Source: CAWKKW01 sp963850345
GTDB taxonomy: Bacteria; Acidobacteriota; Terriglobia; Terriglobales; Acidobacteriaceae
Length of the DNA: 64,000 nt
Reading direction: 5' to 3'
Assembly: GCA_963850345.1 (NCBI GenBank)
Contig: CAWKKW010000009.1
Coordinates: 620,001-684,000 of the forward strand
Within the stretch, counting starts at the first letter, position 1. Each line of letters begins with the position of its first letter. The notes under the pieces were generated by a model. It did no database searches, was not told where the DNA came from, and saw only the letters and a list, made by a program, of their open reading frames with translations. A program made the translations under genes and the position numbers. Below, one piece after another: positions 40,192 to 49,296 of the stretch.

Positions 40192-41844
40192 ATGAGCACC
40201 AGTTCGCAAGCCCCCGCCGCCATCACCCCACTCGTGGAGCGCCCCGCCTGGAAGGCACTTCAGCAACATCACTCCGCGATCGAGAATGTCCACCTGCGCC
40301 AGCTCTTCGCCGAGGATCCGCAGCGCGGCCAGCGGTTCGCGCTCGAAGCGCTCGGTCTCTACTTTGACTACTCCAAGAACCGCATCACCGACGAGACGCT
40401 CCGCTTGTTACTCGACCTCGCCAACCAATCCGGCCTGCGGGAGCGCTTGGAAGCCATGTTTGGCGGCAAGAAGATCAATACCACCGAGAATCGCGCCGTC
40501 CTCCACGTCGCTCTTCGCGCTCCCAAAGATGAAGTGATTGAGGTCGATGGCGTCAACGTGGTGCCCGAGGTTCATGCCGTCCTCGACCGCATGAGTGTCT
40601 TTGCCGAGCGCATTCGCAGCGGCGAGTGGAAGGGCTTTACCGGGAAGCCAATCCGCAACGTGGTCAACATCGGCATCGGCGGCTCCGACCTCGGTCCCGT
40701 CATGGCCTACGAGGCATTGCGCCACTACAGCCAGCGCGAGTTGAATTTCCGCTTCGTGTCTAACGTCGACAGCACCGACTTCGCCGAGGCCACGCGCGAT
40801 CTGCAGGCGGACGAAACCCTCTTCATCGTCTCCTCGAAGACGTTCACCACGCTCGAGACCATGACCAACGCCAACACCGCGCGCGCGTGGACCCTCGCTG
40901 CCCTCAAAGATGAGAAGGCCATCGCCAGCCACTTTGTCGCCGTGTCCACCAACGCGGCCGCCGTGGGCAAGTTCGGCATCGACACCGCGAATATGTTCGG
41001 GTTCTGGGACTGGGTCGGCGGACGCTACTCCATGGATTCCGCCATCGGCCTCTCCACCATGATTGCCATCGGTCCCCAGCAGTTTCGTGAATTGCTGGCG
41101 GGCTTCCATGCCATGGACGAACACTTCCGCACCGCGCCCTACGAACGCAATCTGCCGGTGCTTCTAGGCTTGCTCACCGTCTGGTACAACAACTTCTTCG
41201 ACGCGCAAACCGTGGCCGTGCTCCCTTACGAGCAATATCTCAAGCGCTTTCCGGCCTATCTGCAACAACTCACGATGGAGAGCAACGGCAAGCACGTCAC
41301 CCTCGACGGATCCACGGTGAATTACCAGACCGGGCCCATCTACTGGGGAGAGCCCGGCACCAACGGCCAGCATTCCTTCTACCAACTGATTCATCAGGGC
41401 ACCAAGCTTATCCCGTGCGACTTCATCGGCTTCTTCAAGACACTCAACCCAATCGGGAATCATCACGACCTGCTCATGTCCAATGTCTTCGCGCAGGCCG
41501 AAGCTCTCGCGTTCGGTAAGACCGCTGAACAACTTCATGCCGAGGGGACTGCCGAAGCGCTGGTTCCGCATCGCACCTTTGAAGGGAATCGCCCGTCCAA
41601 CGTCCTGCTCGCGGACGTGCTCACACCCGAGACTCTCGGCAAGCTGATCGCTCTCTACGAACATAGCGTCTTCGTTCAAGGAACCATCTGGCAGATCGAC
41701 TCGTTCGATCAGTGGGGCGTTGAACTCGGCAAGGTCTTGGCAAATCGCATCATTCCGGAACTGGAAAGCAAGACAGAGCCCGACCTCAAACACGACAGCT
41801 CCACCAACCACCTGATCGGGTTATTCCGCCAGCGTTCTTCCTAA
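40192..41844 (+). CDS. pgi: Glucose-6-phosphate isomerase
   Basis: 550 residues, the normal length for the long bacterial form. Both family signatures are present: DWVGGRYSMDSAIG and FDQWGVELGK. NIGIGGSDLGPVMAYEAL and SKTFTTLETMTNA form the sugar-phosphate site, and GTNGQHSFYQLIHQGT contains the catalytic His region. It interconverts glucose 6-phosphate and fructose 6-phosphate in glycolysis and gluconeogenesis and supplies precursors for polysaccharides. It lies 71 bp after the ASPIC/UnbV gene. GAGGAG is present shortly upstream of the ATG. Confidence 0.97.
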   Translation: MSTSSQAPAAITPLVERPAWKALQQHHSAIENVHLRQLFAEDPQRGQRFALEALGLYFDYSKNRITDETLRLLLDLANQSGLRERLEAMFGGKKINTTENRAVLHVALRAPKDEVIEVDGVNVVPEVHAVLDRMSVFAERIRSGEWKGFTGKPIRNVVNIGIGGSDLGPVMAYEALRHYSQRELNFRFVSNVDSTDFAEATRDLQADETLFIVSSKTFTTLETMTNANTARAWTLAALKDEKAIASHFVAVSTNAAAVGKFGIDTANMFGFWDWVGGRYSMDSAIGLSTMIAIGPQQFRELLAGFHAMDEHFRTAPYERNLPVLLGLLTVWYNNFFDAQTVAVLPYEQYLKRFPAYLQQLTMESNGKHVTLDGSTVNYQTGPIYWGEPGTNGQHSFYQLIHQGTKLIPCDFIGFFKTLNPIGNHHDLLMSNVFAQAEALAFGKTAEQLHAEGTAEALVPHRTFEGNRPSNVLLADVLTPETLGKLIALYEHSVFVQGTIWQIDSFDQWGVELGKVLANRIIPELESKTEPDLKHDSSTNHLIGLFRQRSS

Positions 41845-41857
41845 ACAACCCGGGCAA

Positions 41858-41894
41858 AGCGAAGGAACGAGCACAGGCCCTCGCTCCTTTCGCT
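41858..41894. terminator. Imperfect hairpin after pgi
   Basis: AGCGAAGGAACGAG (41858-41871) pairs with CTCGCTCCTTTCGCT (41880-41894) with one bulge. It lies 14 bp after the pgi stop and has no T-run. A weak terminator candidate. Confidence 0.35.
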
Positions 41895-42043
41895 GCCTCT
41901 CTCCCGTTCGCCCCGCGCGCATTCGCTCGCAAGCCTCGCCTTTCCCGCTCCGCAGTTACCCTCGTTGCCAATTCGTACTAGACTGTTGCCGGCCCGATTT
42001 CGGTCCCGCAGTCGTTCCCAGTTCACATCCAACGGAGGCTCCC

Positions 42044-43124
42044 ATTCGCAGGCTTGCTTTACTCTTAACATCGCTCGCTTTTCCTGCTGTACTCGCCGCG
42101 CAAACTCCCTCGGCCTCGCTTGCCGATCTCTCCAAGCCGCACGATTATGTGCAGCAGCGTAGTTCGAGTTACGACCGCACCGGCGGCAATGCTGACGCCC
42201 GCCAGATAGCTCCCGGCGAATCTATGACCGTGCTCGACGCCGATGGGCCCGGCGAGATTACGCACGTCTGGTTCACCATCGCCAGTAAGGAGCAGTACCA
42301 TCTCAAAAAGCTCGTGCTCCGCATGTCCTGGGATGGAGAATCCACTCCCAGCGTCGAGACCCCCATAGGGGACTTCTTCGGCCTCGGGCTCGGCGATTAT
42401 TTTCTATATCAATCCGCGCCGCTCTCCGTCGGTGCCGACAAGGCTCTGAACTGTTTTTTCCCCATGCCGTTTCGCAAGCACGCGCACATCACCGTGACCA
42501 ACCAGGGCAGCGAACCCGTGAACGCGCTCTACTGGAATATCGACTACCGTAAATACAAAGCGCCGCTTGCCCCCGGCACCCGCTACTTCCACGCGCAGTA
42601 TCGCCAGGCCACGCCAAACCAGTCCATGGTCGGCAACAAGCTCAATCTTGATGGCAAAGGGAATTATGTGTGGCTCGATGCCACTGGCGCAGGCCACTTC
42701 GCCGGGGTGACCATGTCGGTTGTCGAGAACTCCGATGGCTGGTGGGGCGAAGGCGACGACATGTTCTTCGTCGATGGCGAGAAGCTGCCCTCGATCAACG
42801 GCACCGGCACAGAAGATTATTTCCTCGGGGCATGGGACTTCGGAGGAAAGCACTTCGCCTACAGCAGCTATGGCGCGCCGATCATCAGTCCGGAGAAGAA
42901 AGGTGGTCGCTGGTCTCTGTATCGATTCCATCTTGACTCGCCCATCACCTTCACGCGCTCGCTTCATGCCACCATTGAACACGGCCACGCCAATGACAGC
43001 GGCGATGACTTCTACTCTGTCGCTTACTGGTACCAGACGGAGCCGCATGCAGCCTTTCCTGCGCTGCCGTCGGTCGGCGACCGCTTGCCACCGCGCCGCA
43101 CCCGCGCCCCCTGTGTCGAAATAA
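42044..43124 (+). CDS. Secreted DUF2961 (GH172-family) protein; apparent ATT start and frameshifted end
   Basis: The signal peptide IRRLALLLTSLAFPAVLAAQ begins at an ATT codon at 42044, with GGAGG ending 5 nt upstream. No ATG, GTG or TTG is available before the signal sequence; the first ATG-like codon (GTG, 42149) lies after it. The DUF2961 core is clear: DGPGEITHVWFTIAS, VETPIGDFFGLGLGDYF and INGTGTEDYFLGAWDFGG. Some members of this family (GH172) hydrolyse fructofuranosides. As read, the frame runs on into the next gene. Removing one C near 43091-43092 gives a clean end, DRLPRAAPAPPVSK, with TAA at 43122-43124. The exact C-terminus is therefore uncertain. Confidence 0.72.
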
Positions 43125-43147
43125 TCCATGATTATCAAGGAGTCATT

Positions 43148-43648
43148 GTGACCATCGCTGATACTCTCCTGCTCGATTTCGATTCCGAAATCGCCAACAC
43201 GCAACGTCTGCTCGAACGCATTCCTGAAGAGAAAGCCGCGTGGAAGCCCCACGCTAAATCCATGCCCATGGGTCGACTCGCACTTCATGTCGCGCGCTTG
43301 CCCCAGTTTTGCACCCGCATCTTGACCACCGATGGGTTCGACATGGCCGCGGAGAAATTCCCCGAAATCATCTTCGAGTCCACGCCGCACCTGGTGACAG
43401 AACTGCAGCGCACCTCCGCAGAAGCCAGGTCACTCCTGACCGATGCTTCTGACGAGGATCTCTACAAGCATTGGAAGCTTCGAGCGGGAGATAAGGTTTT
43501 TATTGATGCGCCGCGGGCGGTTCTCTTCCGCAACATGTTCCTCAACCATCTGGTCCACCACCGAGGCCAACTTACCGTCTATCTGCGTTTACTTGATGTG
43601 CCGGTGCCCGGATTGTATGGTCCTTCCGCCGACGAACAATTCGGCTAA
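43148..43648 (+). CDS. DinB-like protein (apparently fused to DUF2961 as read)
   Basis: 166 residues from a GTG at 43148 with AAGGAG 5 nt upstream. It reads (M)TIADTLLLDFDSEIANTQRLL, the usual first helix of the DinB superfamily, with AAWKPHAKSMPMGRLALHVAR (first His cluster) and FLNHLVHHRGQLTVYLRLLDVPVP (second cluster). The three His residues would bind a metal. In the given sequence it is in frame with the DUF2961 gene and forms one 42149-43648 ORF. Its own ribosome site and start argue for a separate gene. Function unknown. Confidence 0.8.
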   Translation: MTIADTLLLDFDSEIANTQRLLERIPEEKAAWKPHAKSMPMGRLALHVARLPQFCTRILTTDGFDMAAEKFPEIIFESTPHLVTELQRTSAEARSLLTDASDEDLYKHWKLRAGDKVFIDAPRAVLFRNMFLNHLVHHRGQLTVYLRLLDVPVPGLYGPSADEQFG

Positions 43649-43744
43649 ACGGGATACATCGCCAGCTGGCGGGACTGTCCGGCAGTCGTGCCAGCCTGGT
43701 GATAATCCTTCCGCGTAAATCGAACCTTAGGTAGTGTGCGCAAT

Positions 43745-44296
43745 ATGGATATAACCGCAGCGCAGCGCGATGTGCGGCGAGTGTTTCTAGGCGGCTTTGC
43801 TGGTCAACTAGTCTCGAGCGCCGTCTGGTTCTCGTCCGCCGCTGCAGCTGTTTTGCGCTCTTCAACTGCGGCTATCGTTGTGCTGTGCATGGGCGGCGCA
43901 TGCATCTTTCCTCTTACCCAGATGGTGTTGCGGCTGATGAAGCGAGACGCTTCCTTGCCTGCCGGACATCCCATGAATTCTCTGGCCATGCAGGTTGCTT
44001 TCACCCTTCCGCTTAGCTTTCCCCTCATCTATGCCGCTACGGCGACTCATCTGCGGTGGTTCTACCCTGCGTTCATGATCGCTGTGGGAGCGCACTACTT
44101 GCCATTCATTTTCTTGTACGGAATGTGGCAGTTCGGTGTCCTCTCCGCATTCCTTGTAGGGTCGGGAGTGGTCATCGCGGTTTTCCTGCCAACGAGCTTC
44201 AGCCTCGGGGCGTGGGTCACTGCGATCGCACTGCTGCTCTTTGCCTTCCTCGGCCGACACGTGGCGCTCTCTGACAACGCCCTCACTCGACCGTGA
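43745..44296 (+). CDS. Integral membrane protein of unknown function (resembles DUF7010)
   Basis: 183 residues with about six hydrophobic segments. The conserved-looking stretches FPLTQMVLRLMKRDASLPAGHP and PAFMIAVGAHYLPFIFLYGM resemble the uncharacterised DUF7010 family; this match is from memory and not certain. The start at 43745 (MDITAAQRDVRRVF) is preferred; a GTG at 43736 is in frame. It stands alone between DinB and the convergent sulfite-oxidase-like gene. Confidence 0.7.
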   Translation: MDITAAQRDVRRVFLGGFAGQLVSSAVWFSSAAAAVLRSSTAAIVVLCMGGACIFPLTQMVLRLMKRDASLPAGHPMNSLAMQVAFTLPLSFPLIYAATATHLRWFYPAFMIAVGAHYLPFIFLYGMWQFGVLSAFLVGSGVVIAVFLPTSFSLGAWVTAIALLLFAFLGRHVALSDNALTRP

Positions 44297-44348
44297 ACTT
44301 TGCCAAACCAGGGATCTTATAGCTGATCCGAGCGCAGACTGCGAGCGG

Positions 44349-45108
44349 CTAGATTCCTGCGTACCACGCATAGCCGGCTTCGGGCGATGCGGAGCCCAGA
44401 CCTTTGCCAAAGCCCTTCAGCGAATCGGTGGCCGTGATACGCGTTATGAATTTCACGCTCTTGTAGCCGAGCTGGCGCGGCACCCGCAACCGCAGCGGAC
44501 CGCCGAACGACGACGGGCAGTTCGGCGTCGTTCATGCCCCACGTCAAAAACGTCTGGGGATGCAGCGCATCCGCCATGTCGATGCTCTCCCACCAGTCGG
44601 GCTCGATCGAGAAGTACACGATATAGCGCGCCTCGGGTAACAGCCCTGTGGCTTTCAGCACATCCCGCAGCGGCGTCCCGATCCACTCCGCGATGTACGA
44701 CCAGCCTTCCTCACACGCCACCTCGGTGATCTGGTTGTGAACGGAGAGACCCCGGATATCCGCGAGCGAAAGCGATGTTGGATGCGCCACCATGCCGTCG
44801 ACAGTCAGCCGCCAATCGGAAAATCCCGCCGCCTGGTGGCGTTTGAATGCATCGTTTGCCGGCGCTGTCGCGTTCGCAAACGGAGCTTTCGAAATCATGC
44901 TGCGAGGGAATTCGCGTGCGAGCGAATGTGTCGTCATCAGCCGCTGCGCCGCATAAGTCAACGTTTCGCCTGCCCCATACAGTCCGCCATGGTCGGGCGG
45001 GATAAGTCCATAGCGACGGGCAATGCTCGCAGCCGCTGCCAGTCCCGAAACGCCTGCCGCTGCAGCCACTCCACCAGTAATCAGCTTACGGCGCGAGATG
45101 TTGCTCAT
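44349..45108 (-). pseudogene. Sulfite-oxidase-family molybdopterin protein with Tat signal (one frameshift as read)
   Basis: Starts at 45108 (MSNISRRKLITGG), a clear twin-arginine signal, with AGGAG 6 nt upstream. The molybdopterin domain shows FSDWRLTVDGMVAHP, ITEVACEEGWSYIAEWIGTPL with the Mo-ligand-type Cys, and SIEPDWWESIDM. After ELP the frame shifts. Removing one C from CCC (GGG at 44515-44517 on the plus strand) restores ELPSSFGGPLRLRVPRQLGY and the end GYAWYAGI at 44349. It is translationally coupled to the cytochrome b gene (ATGA overlap). The pair should pass electrons from a substrate such as sulfite or a sulfoxide to or from the membrane. The substrate is not known. Confidence 0.82.
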
Positions 45109-45789
45109 GTTCGCTCCTGGGGCACGATCACGCGCCCGGTAATCATGGCCCGCATCCGGCTCCTGAATCCCCCCAGAATCACCATCCCAACATGGACCAC
45201 GAGAAACAGCACCAGGAATCCTGAGACGAAGAAATGAAGGGTACGCGCGGACTGTCGCCCTCCCAGTGCATTCACTGCGAAGGGGAACGCGGAATCGAAC
45301 GCAGGCGACAATGCCAGCCCCGTCCAGATCACCAGCGGAAATAGCACAAAGATCACCGACAGGTAGGCCGTTCGCTGCACCACGTTGTACGAGCGTGCGT
45401 CCACTTCCTCGGGAGGCCCGCGTCGCAGATATCTCGCGAACACGTCCCGAAACGCTCCCCACCTTCGCTCACTTGTCGCAGGCAGCAGATTATTTCGAAA
45501 GTGCCCGGTCCACAGGCCCGCCAAGCCATAGACTAGCCCGGTCAGTACCGCAGCCCAGGCGGCCTGAAAGTGCAGGTAGCGGCTCCAGCCATTCTGGTCG
45601 GGCAGCACGTAGCCGTAGCCCGTCCGCACCGCCTGCCGTCGAAGCGGGAATGGGGATCGTGAACATCGGACGCGTCATAGCGTTGCCGGTTTCTCCCCAG
45701 TAAAACCGCGGGTGCGAGACGACGATCTCCGCCCCGCTCACCAGCAGCGCCGCGAACGCAATCACGGTGATCCAGTGTGTTGCGCGCAC
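45105..45789 (-). pseudogene. Membrane cytochrome b (b561/DmsC-like) partner of the molybdoenzyme (one frameshift as read)
   Basis: A GTG at 45789 begins RATHWITVIAFAALLVSG. After IPASTAG the frame shifts. Removing one C at 45629-45630 (plus strand) joins VRTGYGYVLPDQNGW, YLHFQAAWAAVLTGLVYG and LHFFVSGFLVLFLVVHVGM. Four hydrophobic helices and His residues at the start and end (ATHW, LHFF, VVHV) fit a di-heme b-type cytochrome. ATA at 45817 would give a longer start (IQRLRDIRAIV). It is upstream of, and overlaps, the molybdopterin gene by 4 bp. Confidence 0.78.
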
Positions 45790-46063
45790 GATCGCGCGTA
45801 TGTCGCGAAGTCTCTGTATTCAGGAGTGAAGGAGCGGCTGACACGCCCGGAGCATAGCACAGACCGGAGCAGAAGGAGTGGCTATTCACCCGTGGCGCCG
45901 TGGGTCTGCGCGCGTGGGCCGTCACTGACTGCACAACTATCCAGCCCGCGGACGACTTTGGCGGCATCGAACTCCATTGCTCGGAGACGCAAACCAGTGT
46001 TTGCGCCCTGTCCCCCGGCAAACTACAATCCCGCTCATCAGCTGGCCCCCGGTGATTCAAGCC

Positions 46064-46954
46064 ATGCAGAGCCTCTCCAACCAAACCGCAGTCGGGCCGG
46101 CAATTCGGGCTGCATTTTTTCTCTGCGTATTACAGGTCCTCGCTCCGGTCGCATTCGCCCAGGCCCCGTCTCTCTGGTTTTACGACCAGTCGCAGGCACG
46201 CGTGGATTCGGTGCTTCGCCTGCTTCCCCCTACCGACGATGAACGCTACGCACGCCTGCGCACGTCCTTCTCGGATGCCGGTTGCTCGCCCGACCTCATG
46301 CGCCAGCAGTCTGTCCCCCATCGGACCGCCAAAAATCTCATCTGCATCATTCCCGGTACTGGCGAGGGAGAGATCGTGGTCGCAGCCCACTATGAACGCG
46401 AGGGCGCGGGCGACGGAGCGGTCGAAGACTGGAGCGGCGCGGCCATGCTTGCGGTCCTCTACAAGTCGATCCAGGCCCAGCCTCGCCACCATACTTTCGT
46501 CTTCGCCGCGCTTTGCGGATCCGACGGTCAAGAGGAGATGCTTCGCGCCTGGACCGCCGACCACCACAACCCGCCTATCGCGGTGATCGCGCTTGACGCG
46601 CTAGGCCTCGGGCCGGTGCAGTTTCATCTCTTTCCTGGAATGCGCGCCACGCCCGATCCCGATGAGCAGAATGTCAAGGTCCTGCTCGCGCTTTACGCCG
46701 AACGCGTCGCCCAGGCCTCGCACCAACCCACCGAGGCCAACCGTGCGCCTCTGCCCGAAGGCCTGCTCGACGACACGCGCCAGTTCCGCTCACTCGGCAT
46801 TCCATCTATCCTCATCTACTCGCTCCCGGCCGCGCCGGCCAAAGCTGTCTCCATCCTCGCGCACGACAGCCTTGAGGCCGTAAGCCCCTCCGAATACCAT
46901 GAGAATTACGAATTTATGAGTTACTACCTCTGCTCCATCGACCGTTATCTCTAG
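46064..46954 (+). CDS. Secreted M28-like zinc peptidase
   Basis: 296 residues. An N-terminal signal (FFLCVLQVLAPVAFAQ) follows a short basic stretch. IIPGTGEGEIVVAAHYE and VEDWSGAAMLAVLYKS resemble metal site 1 of M28 aminopeptidases (His and Asp). HHTFVFAALCGSDGQEEM gives the strand before the bridging acid, and the final SLEAVSPSEYHENYEFMSYY has a late His. Some ligands differ from the textbook M28 pattern, so activity is uncertain. The start at 46064 is the last ATG before the signal; the frame is open back to 45977. Confidence 0.7.
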   Translation: MQSLSNQTAVGPAIRAAFFLCVLQVLAPVAFAQAPSLWFYDQSQARVDSVLRLLPPTDDERYARLRTSFSDAGCSPDLMRQQSVPHRTAKNLICIIPGTGEGEIVVAAHYEREGAGDGAVEDWSGAAMLAVLYKSIQAQPRHHTFVFAALCGSDGQEEMLRAWTADHHNPPIAVIALDALGLGPVQFHLFPGMRATPDPDEQNVKVLLALYAERVAQASHQPTEANRAPLPEGLLDDTRQFRSLGIPSILIYSLPAAPAKAVSILAHDSLEAVSPSEYHENYEFMSYYLCSIDRYL

Positions 46955-47091
46955 CGCAGCGAAATAAAGTCACTCAATGCGCCAGCCTTAGCGGCACATT
47001 GCTGCGCCCAGCGGTGTCTAAGTTCTTAGTCTCTTCAAGACTTCTATGGAAGGCCGAGCGCGTGAAGTCACCAAGTAGATACCTCAGCACC

Positions 47092-47520
47092 ATGAGAATC
47101 GTTACCGCCGCATGTGCGTGCGTCTTAACCTTGGCTGTTGTTCTGAGTTGCTCAAGCCAAGGCGCAAAAGAAAGGCCTAAGGAGCTACAAGTCTCATATA
47201 CGCCGGTTTTGGATCCGCTCGCAGAGTTGTGCACGGACGATACACACTCGAGAACTGATTACGTCAATGTCCCTCTGGTCCGAATTACCGGTTCTGATAT
47301 TCAGCTAAATCGCAAGTCGATCTCAGATAGCGACCTGCTGAAATGGGCACAGAGTTACTACTCAATTCTTGCTGAACAAGCAGTGTGGGTTCAGTTTGCA
47401 CCGGAAGACAAAGTCAGGGCGGACCGAATCTTATTTCCGCTTACCCAAGCTTTGCCCGACCTGCATATTCGCCGAGCGGAATTCACCTTCAGCTGCCCTA
47501 AACTCGAACCGCAACGATGA
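47092..47520 (+). CDS. Probable lipoprotein, ExbD-like C-terminal part
   Basis: 142 residues. MRIVTAACACVLTLAVVLSC has a signal sequence ending in a lipobox (VVLSC at the cleavage Cys). The rest reads VNVPLVRITGSDIQLNRKSI and LLKWAQSYYSIL, then VWVQFAPEDKVRADRILFP. This strand-helix order recalls the periplasmic domain of ExbD/TolR, without the ExbD membrane helix. The match is weak and no role is assigned. An earlier in-frame ATG at 46999 is disfavoured because the lipoprotein signal would be internal. Confidence 0.6.
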   Translation: MRIVTAACACVLTLAVVLSCSSQGAKERPKELQVSYTPVLDPLAELCTDDTHSRTDYVNVPLVRITGSDIQLNRKSISDSDLLKWAQSYYSILAEQAVWVQFAPEDKVRADRILFPLTQALPDLHIRRAEFTFSCPKLEPQR

Positions 47521-47550
47521 CTCGTTCGCCAAGCCCCAAAACTTTCGAGG

Positions 47551-48489
47551 TTACCTCTGGTTGAGCAGCCGAATGGTCTCAAGGAACGTATCGCCTACGA
47601 TCGTCAGACTCTTCGCGCTGATCTTGTCCAGCGTGTCCTGTGCCGTGTGCCAATACGCGTTATTCGGGCCGTAGTGCAGATCGATGATGTCGGCGCAGGG
47701 TACGCCGCGCCGCACAAACGGCAGATGATCATCGCTGTCCTCGGTCGTGGTCTGAAAGAAATGGGATTGATAGCCGAACTTGGTTGCCGCCTTGTCCACC
47801 ACTTCCAGCAGCCACCCCGTCGAGTTTTCGTCTCGCTGAATGTCGAGGTCGCGATCGCCAACCATGTCGGCTAGTAGAAAGGCCTTGATCCGCTTCAGCG
47901 TCCCGTCGTTCTGCCACTTGGCCGCCAGGTGCCGGCTTCCATACGTCGAATCCGAATCGCTCCAGCGCCCGCTTACCGACTCTTCTCCGTCAAAGAACAC
48001 CAGCCACACGCTATAGCCGTCCAACTTGCGCCCGCGCAGGTGGTTCGCCAACTCGATCAGGAGCCCGGTGGTCGAGCCGCCATCGTTCGCGCCAACGAAG
48101 TTTATGTTCCGCAGCCAGTAATTCGTCTCATAGTGGGTCGCCAGCACGATGGCCCCGTCTTTCTTCCCGGGAAATCGCACGATGTAGTTGTGCATCTCCA
48201 TCGGGCCGGCCGGGGTCGTGACATTGAAGCTGTCGAGCACGAGATCGTCTTTCGCGAATTGCTTTTTCAGGAAAGCTTCTGCGCGCGCGTGTCCATCGCT
48301 GCCCACCCAACGCGGCCCAGAACTTGTCACATATTGTCGCGTATACTCCAGCGCCCGAACGCCGTTGAAGTGTTCCGCACCTTGCGCTGTTGCTGACGCA
48401 GATGACATCAGCCCGCACAGCAACATCAGCGTCGCGGCCCGGAGAATGTGACCGGTCCTGCTTGCAGCAAAGTTGTTCCGAGCTCCCAT
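47551..48489 (-). CDS. Secreted M28 family protein resembling glutaminyl-peptide cyclotransferase
   Basis: 312 residues from an ATG at 48489 that shares one base with the tatC stop. The signal peptide ends near SASATAQ. The zinc-ligand pattern of M28 is visible: IVLATHYETNYWL (His), VGANDGGSTTGLLIEL (Asp), WLVFFDGEESVSGRW (Glu pair), and DLHYGPNNAYWHTAQDTLDKIS (His). DSTYGSRHLAAKW and DSDDHLPFVRRGVPCADII are much closer to glutaminyl cyclases than to aminopeptidases. The likely reaction is cyclising N-terminal Gln of exported proteins to pyroglutamate; plain aminopeptidase activity is an alternative. It is the third gene of the tat operon. Confidence 0.78.
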   Translation of the reverse strand: MGARNNFAASRTGHILRAATLMLLCGLMSSASATAQGAEHFNGVRALEYTRQYVTSSGPRWVGSDGHARAEAFLKKQFAKDDLVLDSFNVTTPAGPMEMHNYIVRFPGKKDGAIVLATHYETNYWLRNINFVGANDGGSTTGLLIELANHLRGRKLDGYSVWLVFFDGEESVSGRWSDSDSTYGSRHLAAKWQNDGTLKRIKAFLLADMVGDRDLDIQRDENSTGWLLEVVDKAATKFGYQSHFFQTTTEDSDDHLPFVRRGVPCADIIDLHYGPNNAYWHTAQDTLDKISAKSLTIVGDTFLETIRLLNQR

Positions 48490-49296
48490 CAAACTCCAGC
48501 CGCCTCGGCTTCTTTCTTCCTCCGTCGCGCCGGATGGACCAGGAACGCCACGCCGATACTGATCGCGTACAACACCAGCATCGGCGTCGCAAACACGCAC
48601 ATCGTCAGCACGTCGGGCGTGGGGCAGATAATCGCCGCAATGATGAAGATGACCAGGATGGCGTAGCGGAAGTTCTTCCACAGAAAGCTCGCGCTCACAA
48701 TGCCAAACAGCGAGAGAAACAGCACCAGGATCGGCAGCTCGAACGTGATCCCCAACCCGAGAATCACGGTAGCAAACAGGTCGGTATACTCCGTAATTTC
48801 GATCAGCGGCTTGAATTGCTTCGAATAGACAAACAGGAATTCCAGCGATCCCGGAAACACCCAACGGTATCCGAAGTATGCTCCGGCGAGAAACAGTCCC
48901 ACCGTCGCCACCATGAACGGCGTGACGTACTTCTTCTCGTGCTGATACAGGCCCGGGGCGATGAACGACCAAACCTGGTAGAGGATGTACGGCGCCGCCA
49001 GGATCGCTCCGGCAATAAAGCTGATCTTCAGATACATATTGAACCCGTCGATCGGGTTATGAATGATCAGCTGCGTATCGAGGTGGTTCTTCCTGCAGCG
49101 CCTGCACAATCGGCGCCTGCATGAATCCGTAAATCTTCTCGTGAAATCCGTACGCGACAAAGAATCCCACCACCAGCGAGATCGCTGAACGTATCAGCCG
49201 CCGGCGAAGTTCTTCCAGGTGCTCCAGCAGGCTCATGCCCGGGAGTTCTGCGCGATCCGTTACCGCGGCGCGCGCGCGGTCAACCATATCAGCCAT
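48489..49296 (-). pseudogene. tatC: Twin-arginine translocase subunit TatC (one frameshift as read)
   Basis: Starts at 49296 (MADMVDRARAAVTDRAELP), 8 bp inside tatB. MSLLEHLEELRRRLIRSAI is the conserved TatC N-terminal signature, with the Glu that contacts the signal peptide. After VQALQ the frame shifts; removing one C at 49092-49093 (plus strand) restores VQALQKNHLDTQLIIHNP. The remainder has the classic FNMYLKISFIAGAILAAPYILYQ, FIAPGLYQHEKKYV and six hydrophobic segments. TatC binds twin-arginine signal peptides at the inner membrane. Tat-dependent genes are present in this window (44349-45108 and probably 38369-40120). A real TatC loss is unlikely, so the frameshift is suspect. Confidence 0.88.

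Noticed and set aside
42149..43648. A true two-domain DUF2961-DinB fusion enzyme
   Set aside because: The DinB part has its own ribosome site and GTG start, and a one-base correction gives the first gene a natural stop; a fusion is the less likely reading.
45817..45819. ATA as the true start of the cytochrome b gene
   Set aside because: The extension IQRLRDIRAIV looks natural, but there is no ribosome site upstream; GTG at 45789 was kept.
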